Shown here in pieces: positions 7,296-15,557 of a stretch of DNA of 64,000 bases (positions are counted from its first letter, which is position 1; the number at the start of each line of letters is the position of its first letter). The position numbers and the translations under genes were made by a program. This stretch comes from Bacteriovoracaceae bacterium UBA6200 (lineage in GTDB: Bacteria > Bdellovibrionota > Bacteriovoracia > Bacteriovoracales > Bacteriovoracaceae): positions 1-64,000 of the forward strand of contig DISW01000003.1 in assembly GCA_002422605.1 (NCBI GenBank). The letters are read 5' to 3'. The notes beneath the pieces were generated by a model. The model was not told the origin of the DNA, searched no databases, and was given only the letters and a program-made list of their open reading frames with translations.

Positions 7296-8063
7296 CTACT
7301 TCTCCAACTCATCAATGAGATACCATAACTTTGTCATTGCCGCATTTTTCGACCTAAAACTCGCATAAGTACTCTGCTTTAATTCATCCGCAATATGATG
7401 AGCGAAAACTAACTTCCGGTCTCCTTTCTCGATCCACCCTACGAACCAACCTTGCTGAAGTTCACCCTTATAACGTCCATTCCCAGTTTTACCATAGAGA
7501 TTCCACCCGCCAGAAAGCTCTTGAATGAACAGAATTTTTTTAGTCATCTCAATTGCCTTAGGACTTATCGGCAGTTTGTTATCAATCATATTTTGAATGA
7601 ATTGAATTTGTTCAGCGGGAGTAATTTTAAGGGAGCTACTTAACCATGAATGGGTAAGGCCGCCTGTCGTATTTTTATTTCCGTAGTTAAAATCGTTCAC
7701 ATACTTCTGGAATTTTTCCATTCCTAATTTCTTCGTCAACACTTGAGAAAACCACACACAACTATCTCTCATCCAAGTTTTAGGGTTATGGTCACCCTTA
7801 CAAACATTGATATTGTGAGAATATTCAGGTTTGAATGGAAAGGAAGGAGAGGTTTCGTTAATTAAGATACCAGCTTCGAATCCCATAAGACTAAGAGTAA
7901 TCTTAAACGTCGACTGTGGAGTGTAGGCCAATTCGCATTGCCCTTCACTTTTTATAATTTTGTTATTCTCTTTAACTATAAAGCAGTCACTCGCGTGTGC
8001 TGATGTAATAAGACTAAGTACGATTAAAACTAAGGAGCTTAAGTTTTTAAATTTCATCCACAT
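7296..8063 (-). CDS. Class D (OXA-type) beta-lactamase
   Basis: The 255-residue protein has a signal peptide (about residues 1-25). All class D motifs are present in order: STFK at 51-54 with the catalytic serine and the lysine that becomes carboxylated, SCV at 101-103, YGN at 127-129, and KTG at 192-194 followed by QGWFVGW. It would hydrolyse beta-lactams in the periplasm. Start could be the ATG at 8063 or the one two codons later (8057), which gives a more typical MKFKNL signal start. No mobile element flanks it, so it looks chromosomal. Confidence 0.93.
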   Translation of the reverse strand: MWMKFKNLSSLVLIVLSLITSAHASDCFIVKENNKIIKSEGQCELAYTPQSTFKITLSLMGFEAGILINETSPSFPFKPEYSHNINVCKGDHNPKTWMRDSCVWFSQVLTKKLGMEKFQKYVNDFNYGNKNTTGGLTHSWLSSSLKITPAEQIQFIQNMIDNKLPISPKAIEMTKKILFIQELSGGWNLYGKTGNGRYKGELQQGWFVGWIEKGDRKLVFAHHIADELKQSTYASFRSKNAAMTKLWYLIDELEK

Positions 8064-8109
8064 ATGATAGTAAACTTATTTCTATTAATAAAGTCTGTGC
8101 CCAATACCA

Positions 8110-9138
8110 TCACACTTCCCGCTGTCTTTTCCTCTCTATGATTGGAAGGTACACATCGATATAGACCACTCTCAAAACGGCCAATAGCGCAGGCGCCATA
8201 AAAACTCCTAAAATACCAAAAAATGTTCCCAGAAAAAGCATGAAGATCAAAAGAGGTACGACTGGTAAATCAGCTCCTCCTTTCATAACCATAGGTAGGA
8301 TCACATCTCCTTCGAGCTGCTGAGTAACTGCAAAGACCAAAAGAATCCAGGGGATTTGAGAAGGATCAGAGGCAAGAGTGATTAAGCACGCAATGATAAC
8401 GACAATGATAATTCCAACATAGGGAATGATCGCGAGGACCCCAGTCAAAAGCCCGAAGATCGCCCAGTATTCGACTCCAACAATCCATAATCCGACTGCG
8501 GTCAAAACACCAATAATAACCATATCAATGAGCTGCGCTTTAAACCATGCTCGAATGACCTGGGCACTATGTTCAAGGACCCGAACCGCTTTTTCCCTGT
8601 ATTTTGGATAAAAGGCCTCTATTGTTTTGTCGAAGTATTCTTTACCATTCACGGCAGTATAGAGACCTATCACGAGAGCAAAGATGAGCCCGCTTATGGC
8701 CATCACACTGGTACTTAATCCTTTCACTAACCCTGAAGCGCTATATTTTAAGTAAGAAGTGAAATCAAAATTCATAACTTGTTCTTGTAACCACGGAAAT
8801 TGTTTAAATAGCTTTGCTACCAGCCCTTCTGTGGAAGCTTTAATCGTTGGCCAGCGCGAACTGAGAGAAGAGATCTGGTCGTTTAGCAGATAATACATGC
8901 TCCATACGACTACGCTAAAGATAGCTATAAAAGCCACCAAAACAAGAATTGACGACAGGGCCCGGGGAAGGTGTAATTTTCTCCTAAGAAAAGTGAGAAT
9001 AGGATTTATCAGCACCCCTAATCCTATGCCAAGGATGGAAACTAAAAATACCTGGCGGGAATAATAAACTAATAGAAGCAGGACGATAGTTGCTATAAAG
9101 AAAAGAACAGAATTGCGACTTATAAGCACCTTTTCCAT
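8110..9138 (-). CDS. AI-2E family transporter
   Basis: The protein has 342 residues, with about eight membrane segments arranged as in the AI-2E/YdiK/PerM family: two or three N-terminal helices, a long amphipathic loop, then a cluster near the C-terminus containing the YVGIIIVVIIACLI and EGDVILPMVMK segments. Members export autoinducer-2 or drive ion-coupled export, and the substrate here is unknown. An upstream in-frame extension to 9297 would overlap the divergent crcB gene and is not membrane-like, so the ATG at 9138 (MEKVLISRN) is preferred. Confidence 0.88.
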   Translation of the reverse strand: MEKVLISRNSVLFFIATIVLLLLVYYSRQVFLVSILGIGLGVLINPILTFLRRKLHLPRALSSILVLVAFIAIFSVVVWSMYYLLNDQISSLSSRWPTIKASTEGLVAKLFKQFPWLQEQVMNFDFTSYLKYSASGLVKGLSTSVMAISGLIFALVIGLYTAVNGKEYFDKTIEAFYPKYREKAVRVLEHSAQVIRAWFKAQLIDMVIIGVLTAVGLWIVGVEYWAIFGLLTGVLAIIPYVGIIIVVIIACLITLASDPSQIPWILLVFAVTQQLEGDVILPMVMKGGADLPVVPLLIFMLFLGTFFGILGVFMAPALLAVLRVVYIDVYLPIIERKRQREV

Positions 9139-9221
9139 ATGTCTAGTGTGAACAAGTATGCAAGAATTGTTAAGACACTGAGTTTCTTGAGACTTACTGT
9201 TTGTATAAAGAAGGAGAAAAA

Positions 9222-9596
9222 ATGGACATAGTTTTTGTCGGTTTGGCCGGTTTCTTCGGCGCCATTTCCAGGTATCTTCTATACCTTCTTGAACCATCTA
9301 TTCACACACAAAATTTTCCCTACGGAACTCTCTTCATCAACTTAATCGGATGTTTAGTTGCCGGTATACTTTTTGGTATAGCGACCCGAGTTTCTCCTGA
9401 ATATAAGCATTATATTACCCTGATCCTTATTGGGTTCGTCGGTTCCTTTACGACCTTCTCTACTTTCAGCGTAGAGACTCTGAACTTGATTGAGACAAGC
9501 TCTTTTACTAAAGTCTCTCTCAGTGTCGGAGCCAATGTGATTGGAGGAATTTTTATGGTTTGGATAGGCCGGGCAGGAACACAATTAAACCTTTAA
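9222..9596 (+). CDS. crcB: Fluoride ion channel CrcB (Fluc)
   Basis: The protein has 124 residues with four membrane helices. The family signatures are GAISRYL near the N-terminus, the NLIGC motif in helix 2 and G-x-x-G-x-x-TTFSTF in helix 3. Fluc channels are dual-topology dimers that expel fluoride. The ATG at 9222 follows a ribosome-binding site (AAGGAG at 9211-9216). The longer TTG start at 9201 is rejected because it overlaps that site. No fluoride riboswitch could be recognised in the short upstream region. Confidence 0.92.
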   Translation: MDIVFVGLAGFFGAISRYLLYLLEPSIHTQNFPYGTLFINLIGCLVAGILFGIATRVSPEYKHYITLILIGFVGSFTTFSTFSVETLNLIETSSFTKVSLSVGANVIGGIFMVWIGRAGTQLNL

Positions 9597-9692
9597 ATTG
9601 ACCTCATACATCCGAGACTCTTCGGTCCAAGGATATATTTTGGCCAGCATTTCTGCAAATATCTTACTGAAAGAATGCCTAAGGGGCTTCTG

Positions 9693-10151
9693 TCATGATC
9701 TAAGTCTCTCGGTTAATCCTTTCAGAAAACGCCTTAAGAACTGATCCCCGCATGGACGATAATTGTGATGACCTTCTTTGCGAAAAAAAGCACTCAGTTC
9801 AGTCTTAGAAACTTTGAAATTATCGCGTTCGAGCATGGCCATGATATCTTCATCTTTCAACTCGAAGGCAACTCTCATTTTTTTCAAAACAACATTATTG
9901 GTTGGAAGCTCTGGTTCAAGGGGTGGCCTCGAATCATCCTTACCCCGTCGATAATAGATCAGACCGTTTAGAAACCGGGACATGACATTTTGAGGACACT
10001 CTTCAAAGCCCGGCTCATCATCTCTTTTAAGATAAGCATTCATCTTTGGTTGAGTGACTTCACCACCACCCAGCTCGACGATTTCAACTAATTTGAACTC
10101 ACTTATATTAAGCATAAATCGCACACTACGAAGGACATCATTATTAATCAT
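9693..10151 (-). CDS. DUF1456 family protein (YehS-like)
   Basis: The 152-residue protein is built from two similar halves of about 70 residues. Each opens with a helix (DVLRSVRFMLNIS; NVVLKKMRVAFEL) and continues with an aspartate/glutamate-rich loop and a C-x(2-5)-FL-x-GL ending. This is the duplicated DUF1456 fold seen in E. coli YehS. Function is unknown. It lies 15 bases after map on the same strand and may be the last gene of the hflKC-map unit. Confidence 0.88.
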   Translation of the reverse strand: MINNDVLRSVRFMLNISEFKLVEIVELGGGEVTQPKMNAYLKRDDEPGFEECPQNVMSRFLNGLIYYRRGKDDSRPPLEPELPTNNVVLKKMRVAFELKDEDIMAMLERDNFKVSKTELSAFFRKEGHHNYRPCGDQFLRRFLKGLTERLRS

Positions 10152-10166
10152 TTTCTTGCCTATTGG

Positions 10167-10952
10167 TTAAAACCACTCCGAAAATTTTTGAGACTCTTCT
10201 TCACGAAGAGTTAAAAGCTCGTACCCATTGTCGGTGACGAGAATCGTATGCTCCCATTGAGCAGATAATTTCCCATCTTTAGTAACGACAGTCCAATCAT
10301 CATCGAGATGGACCATTTGTCTTGAACCTTGATTAATCATTGGTTCAATGGTGAAAGTCATACCCTTTTTGAGTACCTGGCCTTTGCCTTTTGTTCCATA
10401 ATGAGCAATTTGTGGCTCTTCATGCATCTGATGGCCAATACCATGGCCGCAATATTCTCTTACTACTGTAAAATCATTTCTCGTCGCATGCCTTTGAATA
10501 GCGTATCCAATATCCCCTACTGTGTTTCCCGGACGAACCTGCTCAATACCTTTCCACATGCATTCATGAGTAATTTTACACAACTTATAAGCTTCAGGAG
10601 AGATTTCTCCAACCCGATACATGCGAGAAGTATCAGCAATGAACCCGTGTTTTTTAACAGTTAAATCAAGATTAATGATATCGCCGTCCTGAAGAACGTC
10701 ATCTTTGGAAGGAACGCCATGGCAGATAACATTATTAATTGAACTGTTAAGAGCAAACTTAAAGTCATATTGCCCGATGGAAGATGGGATGGCCTGATAC
10801 TTATTAATGATTAGTTCTTCAGCATACTTTGCAATGGTATAAGTATCGACACCTGGTTTTACGTGGTCTTTAAGAATGGTCAAAATCTCTGCCGCTATTT
10901 TTCCGGTTTCTCGGTAGAGAACGATGTCTTCAGCTGACTTTAATTTAATCAT
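10167..10952 (-). CDS. map: Methionine aminopeptidase, type I
   Basis: The 261-residue protein is a cytosolic metalloenzyme that removes the initiator methionine. All metal ligands are in place: D96, D107, H170, E203 and E234, with the substrate-gating His at position 78 (ICHG). These are offset by one from E. coli Map. There is no N-terminal SH3 or zinc-finger extension. Its start overlaps the stop of the ParD-like gene by four bases, so the two are translationally coupled. That pairing is unusual enough to note. Confidence 0.96.
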   Translation of the reverse strand: MIKLKSAEDIVLYRETGKIAAEILTILKDHVKPGVDTYTIAKYAEELIINKYQAIPSSIGQYDFKFALNSSINNVICHGVPSKDDVLQDGDIINLDLTVKKHGFIADTSRMYRVGEISPEAYKLCKITHECMWKGIEQVRPGNTVGDIGYAIQRHATRNDFTVVREYCGHGIGHQMHEEPQIAHYGTKGKGQVLKKGMTFTIEPMINQGSRQMVHLDDDWTVVTKDGKLSAQWEHTILVTDNGYELLTLREEESQKFSEWF

Positions 10953-11176
10953 TTCTTTTTCGCTTTTTTGAGGATGCTTTCAATTGAAAGCTTATCGTAT
11001 TCAAAAAGAAGATTTCTAAGTTCCTCGTAAGACTTGTCGCGATAAAGCTCACTCAACATCCCAATTTTTAGCCAATGCTCAGCTTGAGAATTAAGGGATC
11101 GATCTAAAGCTTTTGATGCTTTTCTTAATTGCGAATGTATTTCATCAGATATTTTAACTATGCCCATAAAGCACAT
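10949..11176 (-). CDS. ParD-like ribbon-helix-helix protein
   Basis: The 75-residue protein resembles the ParD-like antitoxin family (a short beta strand GIVKISDEIH, then two helices with SLNSQAEHWLKIG). There is no adjacent ParE or other toxin. The downstream partner is map, overlapped by ATGA. Members of this family occur beside map in other bacteria as far as I recall, so this is probably not a classical toxin-antitoxin pair. It may be a regulator or partner of Map. Translation may begin at 11167 (MGIVKIS). Confidence 0.65.
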   Translation of the reverse strand: MCFMGIVKISDEIHSQLRKASKALDRSLNSQAEHWLKIGMLSELYRDKSYEELRNLLFEYDKLSIESILKKAKKK

Positions 11177-11218
11177 TATATATGAAATAGAGCAGTTTAT
11201 ATACTATTTATTGAAAAA

Positions 11219-12199
11219 CTAAGGTTTGCGCTTCAACATCTCTAAGAATGGAGAATCTGTTGAGAGGATGAAGCTTGTTTCAGGCTTTAATGCTTCCTTA
11301 TAGGCATCCATCGTTCTCATAAACTCATAAAACTTCTTGTCCTGAGAAAGGGCGCGAGCATAGATCTTCATAGATTCAGCTTCAGCTTTACCTTTTATCA
11401 ACTGGGCCTGGCGATAAGCTTCAGAATTTATCCTCTGGAGATCACGGCTGGTTTTACCCTGAATTTTTGCCTTCTCCCCTTCACCAATGGAGCGAATTTT
11501 ACCGGCGACTCTTTTTCTTTCAGAAATCATTCGTTCATATACTTTTTTCTCGACACTGCTTTCATAAGCGATTCGACGGAGTTGAACGTCAATAATGGTG
11601 ATACCGAACGACTCTAGTTCTTCTGCGGCTTTTTTAGCGATTATGCTACTGAGATTTTCTCTGCCAATAATGATCTTTTCTATTTCGCCCGTAATTTCTT
11701 CTTCTTCCGCTACAAGAAGCTCACCGCTTTCGACTTTCTTTTGGGATTCAATTCGTTTTTCTTCAATGTAATCGAGAATAGAATTCGTATTTCTAACAGC
11801 TTCCACCAGATTATGATTTGAAATGGTGTCGCGGGTAATAGCATCTAAGATGGCATCAAGGCGTGCTTTGGCACCATTCTCATTTTGAACTGTTTGAATA
11901 AACTTTAAAGCATCCTTAACCCGCCAGCGGGCAGTCGTATCAACAATAATATACTTTTTATCACGTGTAGGAATTTGATTAGGGTAACCATCCCATGAAA
12001 GAATTCGTTTATCCAGGTACTGAACCTTTTGAATGAAAGGAAGTTTAAAATGAAGTCCTGCTTCAGTCTTGGCTTCTCCAATCGGACGACCGAATTGTGT
12101 AATAATGGCCTGTCTACCTTCTGTTAGAATGAAAGCGGAGCTAAAAGTTGCGATAACCAGGATGACAAGCAATCCACCCATCAATACTAAATTTCTCAT
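11219..12199 (-). CDS. hflC: HflC-type SPFH membrane protein
   Basis: The 326-residue protein has one N-terminal transmembrane helix (residues 3-25) followed by the SPFH domain (EGRQAIITQFGRPI) and a long coiled coil ending near 300. With HflK it forms the periplasm-facing cage around the FtsH protease. Two blocks rich in E/R around residues 150-240 match HflC rather than HflK. The start overlaps the end of hflK by four bases. A glutamate-rich insert (VAEEEEITGEIEKI) in the coiled-coil approach is slightly unusual. Confidence 0.92.
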   Translation of the reverse strand: MRNLVLMGGLLVILVIATFSSAFILTEGRQAIITQFGRPIGEAKTEAGLHFKLPFIQKVQYLDKRILSWDGYPNQIPTRDKKYIIVDTTARWRVKDALKFIQTVQNENGAKARLDAILDAITRDTISNHNLVEAVRNTNSILDYIEEKRIESQKKVESGELLVAEEEEITGEIEKIIIGRENLSSIIAKKAAEELESFGITIIDVQLRRIAYESSVEKKVYERMISERKRVAGKIRSIGEGEKAKIQGKTSRDLQRINSEAYRQAQLIKGKAEAESMKIYARALSQDKKFYEFMRTMDAYKEALKPETSFILSTDSPFLEMLKRKP

Positions 12200-13206
12200 T
12201 TATCACCTTTAAGATCTTTTCCAAAAACAGGCAGAAGACCTTTAACTTTCTCATCTACGATAGTGAGATTTTTGAAGCGTCCAAAAAGTTCTTGCATGGT
12301 TTCTATATATATTCTTGTTCGAGTAACTTCCGGGGCCTGGCGATATTCTTTAAGTGTTAGTAAAAACCTTTCAGAATCACCTTTAGCGCGATTGACCACT
12401 GCAGAAGCATAACCTTCAGCTTCTGAAATCGTTTCTTCAGCTTTTCCTCGAGCTTCAGGTATGACTTTATTGTAAGCTTCTTCGGCCATATTAATGGCCT
12501 TTTCCTGTTCTTGTTTTGCAGCGTTAACTTCATTAAATGATGGCTTCACTGTGTCTGGCGGATTCACATCCTGAAGCTTAACCGTTATGACTCTAATACC
12601 AATGTCATACTTATCGAGCACTTCTTGCATAAGCTTTTGGGCTTCAATTGCAATTTCTACCCTTCCCGTGGTCAAAACTTCATTAACTGTCCGATCTCCA
12701 ACCACTCTTCGCATAATAGCTTCAGAGACATCACGAATATTTCTATTTGGATCTTGTGCCGCAAATAAAAATTTACGGGGATCTGATATTTGATACTGAA
12801 CAATCCACTCCGCATCCGCGACGTTTAAATCACCTGTCAGCATGAGGGACTCTCTTTCATAGTCTTCTTTGCTATAGGAAGTCACATCTCCACTAGTGGA
12901 ACGAGTACGAAAACCAAACTCTTCCTGAAGGACTAGCTTCGTTTTAACTTTGGTTGCCATTTCAATACCGAACGGCGCAAGAAAATGGAGTCCGGGAGGA
13001 GTAGTGCGTTCGTATCTCCCCAAACGGGTAACCACAGCTTCTTCACTGGGTTGCACAGTGTAAAAACTGGTATAAACGCCTGCTAATAAAAACAAAGCTA
13101 ATAATGCGTACTTTAAAATATTTTTGTTCTGGTCAAAAAATTTTAAAAACTCTTTCACTTCAAGAGGGAGATCATTCTTCGGACGGTTGGTATAGGGATT
13201 ATTCAT
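12196..13206 (-). CDS. hflK: HflK-type SPFH membrane protein
   Basis: The 336-residue protein opens with a short proline/asparagine-rich tail, a transmembrane helix at about 31-50 and the SPFH domain (VQPSEEAVVTRLGRYE), which is the HflK signature. Length is shorter than E. coli HflK because the glycine-rich N-terminal tail is minimal. Order hflK-hflC with an ATGA overlap is the standard arrangement. hflX and hfq, neighbours in enterobacteria, are absent, and instead trmN6-like and EamA genes precede it. Confidence 0.93.
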   Translation of the reverse strand: MNNPYTNRPKNDLPLEVKEFLKFFDQNKNILKYALLALFLLAGVYTSFYTVQPSEEAVVTRLGRYERTTPPGLHFLAPFGIEMATKVKTKLVLQEEFGFRTRSTSGDVTSYSKEDYERESLMLTGDLNVADAEWIVQYQISDPRKFLFAAQDPNRNIRDVSEAIMRRVVGDRTVNEVLTTGRVEIAIEAQKLMQEVLDKYDIGIRVITVKLQDVNPPDTVKPSFNEVNAAKQEQEKAINMAEEAYNKVIPEARGKAEETISEAEGYASAVVNRAKGDSERFLLTLKEYRQAPEVTRTRIYIETMQELFGRFKNLTIVDEKVKGLLPVFGKDLKGDK

Positions 13207-13256
13207 AGTTTTACCTTATTAGGCATAAGCAATGAACACAACCTTTTTTTAATAAC

Positions 13257-13898
13257 TCATTTTATCAAAACAAGTGGAGTTCCTCGAATATCGCCAACAA
13301 TAGAAACTATACGCTTATCACCAAGAATTTTTTGCGCTTCAATTAAAGGATTTACACCGTGATGCTGGAGATCCCGCAGCAGAATAAAAGCTGAACCTTC
13401 AGGTTTCAGAGCATTATGAATGGCTTCAATGAGATTTTTAAAATCGGAATCGATAAAAAAACGACAACGATTTTTAAACTCTGAGGGAGAGAGAATGCCC
13501 TGATTGACTCTGAAGTATGGAGGATTACTCAAAATGAGATCGTAACGATTGTGGTAACTTTCCGTTTTTAATATTTCGTAGTTTTCATTAAAAAAACTAA
13601 CAGGCGGTAAATCTGATCCAAAGCGCTGGCAGTTTTGATTGAAATATTCTTGATAGATATTCTGGACTTCCAAGAAATCGAATTGGGCTGGCATAATTTG
13701 GTTTTCAGTTTTACAATGAAAGAGGAAGTCCAGACCGACAATTCCACAACCTGAACATAGATCCAAACCAATCACATCTTTTAAATTTCCGGTAAACAGT
13801 TCAAATACCTGCCGGGCCAGAAAGACTGAATCATGTGAAAAACGATATTCTTCCGGTTGAACATAGTTGAAAGTGAAATGAAGATTCTGGGAGCTCAT
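13257..13898 (-). CDS. TrmN6-like (YfiC) adenine N6-methyltransferase
   Basis: The 213-residue protein has a SAM-binding motif (DLCSGCGIVGL, 46-56) and the catalytic NPPY at 125-128, which marks N6-adenine or N5-glutamine methyltransferases. The N-terminal HFTFNYVQPEEYRFSHDSVFLA block matches the tRNA1(Val) A37 methyltransferase family more than HemK. It overlaps the upstream EamA gene by four bases and lies about 50 bases before hflK. The RNA target is inferred from family resemblance. Confidence 0.78.
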   Translation of the reverse strand: MSSQNLHFTFNYVQPEEYRFSHDSVFLARQVFELFTGNLKDVIGLDLCSGCGIVGLDFLFHCKTENQIMPAQFDFLEVQNIYQEYFNQNCQRFGSDLPPVSFFNENYEILKTESYHNRYDLILSNPPYFRVNQGILSPSEFKNRCRFFIDSDFKNLIEAIHNALKPEGSAFILLRDLQHHGVNPLIEAQKILGDKRIVSIVGDIRGTPLVLIK

Positions 13899-14758
13899 TT
13901 TAACTTTTGCCTTTCTTTATTTGATCCCATTACACAAAGTGCAACAAGGCCCGCGATAAGCCATGTCACCCACAACACTTCTTCATTTAAAATTAAAATT
14001 GCTGCCAGCAGAGTGATAAATGGTTGCAATAGCTGCATGAGAGAAACTTTCTCCATTGGCCCCTTGGCGAGGACCTTGAACCAGAGAAACATTCCAAGGG
14101 ACTGGCTAACAGAAGCTAGATAGATGAGAGAAAACCATACACTCGCACTCCATTCAGAGAAATTTTCAGATGATTGATTAAAATAGATAAATGCAAAAGG
14201 AATACAAAAAGGAAGGGTTAATAAAACAGCCCAGGACATAGTCCTGGCTCCTCCATAGAGTCTACTAGACCTTCCGCCTTCAACGTAACCAAAAGCAGCT
14301 GCAACAACTGAAAGGAGTAGAAGAACATCGCCAAATAATAATTCTTCAATATTCACCACAAAGAAGAAACCACAACTTAAAGCTGTACCAAAGAGAGCAA
14401 AAAACCAAAAACTGAGGCTTGGTCTGAGCTTATCCCGTATGATCGAATAAACGGAAGTCGCCAGAGGTAAACCCGCTAATGCAACGGCAGCGTGTCCCGC
14501 TGAAACTTCTCTTAACCCATAGGCCATAAAACTATTAAAACCGACAACGGAACCCAATGCGGTGGCAATGATTCCAGGCCATGCTTTTCTAGGTGGAACC
14601 CATCTATCTTTTAAGATAAAGATCAAACAAATCACTCCGGCACCAAGAATTCGTAATAAAACAATCGATTCTGGAGAAATGGATAAGGCGGCCAACCGAG
14701 TAAAGGGAGCCGTAAGAGAAAACATGAAGACACAAAAAAATGCAGCCAGAAGATTCAT
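13895..14758 (-). CDS. EamA/DMT-family membrane transporter
   Basis: The 287-residue protein has ten hydrophobic helices in two EamA repeats (RLAALSISPESIVLLRIL in the first half, LLQPFITLLAAILILNEE in the second). The drug/metabolite transporter family exports small metabolites or amino acids, and the substrate cannot be told. It is likely the first gene of the minus-strand series leading into trmN6-like, hflK and hflC, with an ATGA overlap to the next gene. Confidence 0.87.
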   Translation of the reverse strand: MNLLAAFFCVFMFSLTAPFTRLAALSISPESIVLLRILGAGVICLIFILKDRWVPPRKAWPGIIATALGSVVGFNSFMAYGLREVSAGHAAVALAGLPLATSVYSIIRDKLRPSLSFWFFALFGTALSCGFFFVVNIEELLFGDVLLLLSVVAAAFGYVEGGRSSRLYGGARTMSWAVLLTLPFCIPFAFIYFNQSSENFSEWSASVWFSLIYLASVSQSLGMFLWFKVLAKGPMEKVSLMQLLQPFITLLAAILILNEEVLWVTWLIAGLVALCVMGSNKERQKLK

Positions 14759-14775
14759 TCGTGAAAGGGTATCAT

Positions 14776-15543
14776 TTATTTAGACGTTGGTAACCTAGAG
14801 AAGTCGTAGATTGATTTAATGCCAAATTTTTCAAGATAAAATTGAAATTCTTCTTGGGACTTAATCTCAACATCTTCTCTTTCTTCGTTCTTAATTCGAC
14901 TGAAAGATCTCCCATTGATAAATTCGATAAGATCACCGTCTCTTCTTAAAACGATCAACTCTTTAACAAATTTTGAATCAGGATGGGTGTTAGTATAATA
15001 ATTTGCAACAGCAAAATCAGATTCATTATAAAAGCCATCATCGAATGAATAGAGATTTATGACCACATCCTCTTTCCTTACCTGATGATAATATTGGCCA
15101 TTCTTCGTTATAACCTGATGGCCCTTTTTTTGTTCTACTCCGACAGGGACTGCGTGAGTTGGCATGTCACGACCAAACCCTACATCAGATAAATATCTCT
15201 CACCATTTATTGTAACTATCGTGGTCCGATGGGTCCGGGGAACATCTCCCGTTTTATCATAGATAACTCGGGCGGATTTCGGCTGGACTTCAAAACCTAA
15301 GTTCTGAAGAAGAAAAAAAAGAACTTTGTTATTCTCAAAACAGTACCCACCTTCCTGTCGCAAAATGACTTTATCAAACAGATGTCCAATATCTAAGTTT
15401 AGAATTTCGCCTGGACGAAAGAAAACGGCGAGATTATTGAAACTAATCAACCTTTGATGGGCCGAGATGATTTCATTTAGAAAACTAAGAGAGGGTGCTT
15501 GGGCTTTCAAATTCAATTTTGAAAGGTAAAGTTCAGTATTCAT
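14776..15543 (-). CDS. nat: Arylamine N-acetyltransferase
   Basis: The 255-residue protein carries the complete cysteine-protease-like triad: C68 in RQEGGYCFENN, H105 in VPRTHRTTIV and D120 in YLSDVGFG. Both flanking signature blocks match the NAT family. It transfers acetyl from acetyl-CoA to arylamines or hydrazines in the cytosol. It sits 14 bases after an ATP-grasp gene on the same strand and 17 before the EamA gene, so all may be co-transcribed. Confidence 0.93.
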   Translation of the reverse strand: MNTELYLSKLNLKAQAPSLSFLNEIISAHQRLISFNNLAVFFRPGEILNLDIGHLFDKVILRQEGGYCFENNKVLFFLLQNLGFEVQPKSARVIYDKTGDVPRTHRTTIVTINGERYLSDVGFGRDMPTHAVPVGVEQKKGHQVITKNGQYYHQVRKEDVVINLYSFDDGFYNESDFAVANYYTNTHPDSKFVKELIVLRRDGDLIEFINGRSFSRIKNEEREDVEIKSQEEFQFYLEKFGIKSIYDFSRLPTSK

Positions 15544-15557
15544 TCTTAAATTCTATA

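Noticed and set aside
9139..9221. A fluoride riboswitch upstream of crcB
   Set aside because: The short region lacks the conserved pseudoknot sequence that I would expect.
9139..9297. N-terminal extension of the AI-2E transporter
   Set aside because: The added residues are not membrane-like and overlap crcB on the other strand.
10949..11176. A complete toxin-antitoxin pair
   Set aside because: The ParD-like gene has no ParE or other toxin beside it. The next gene is map.
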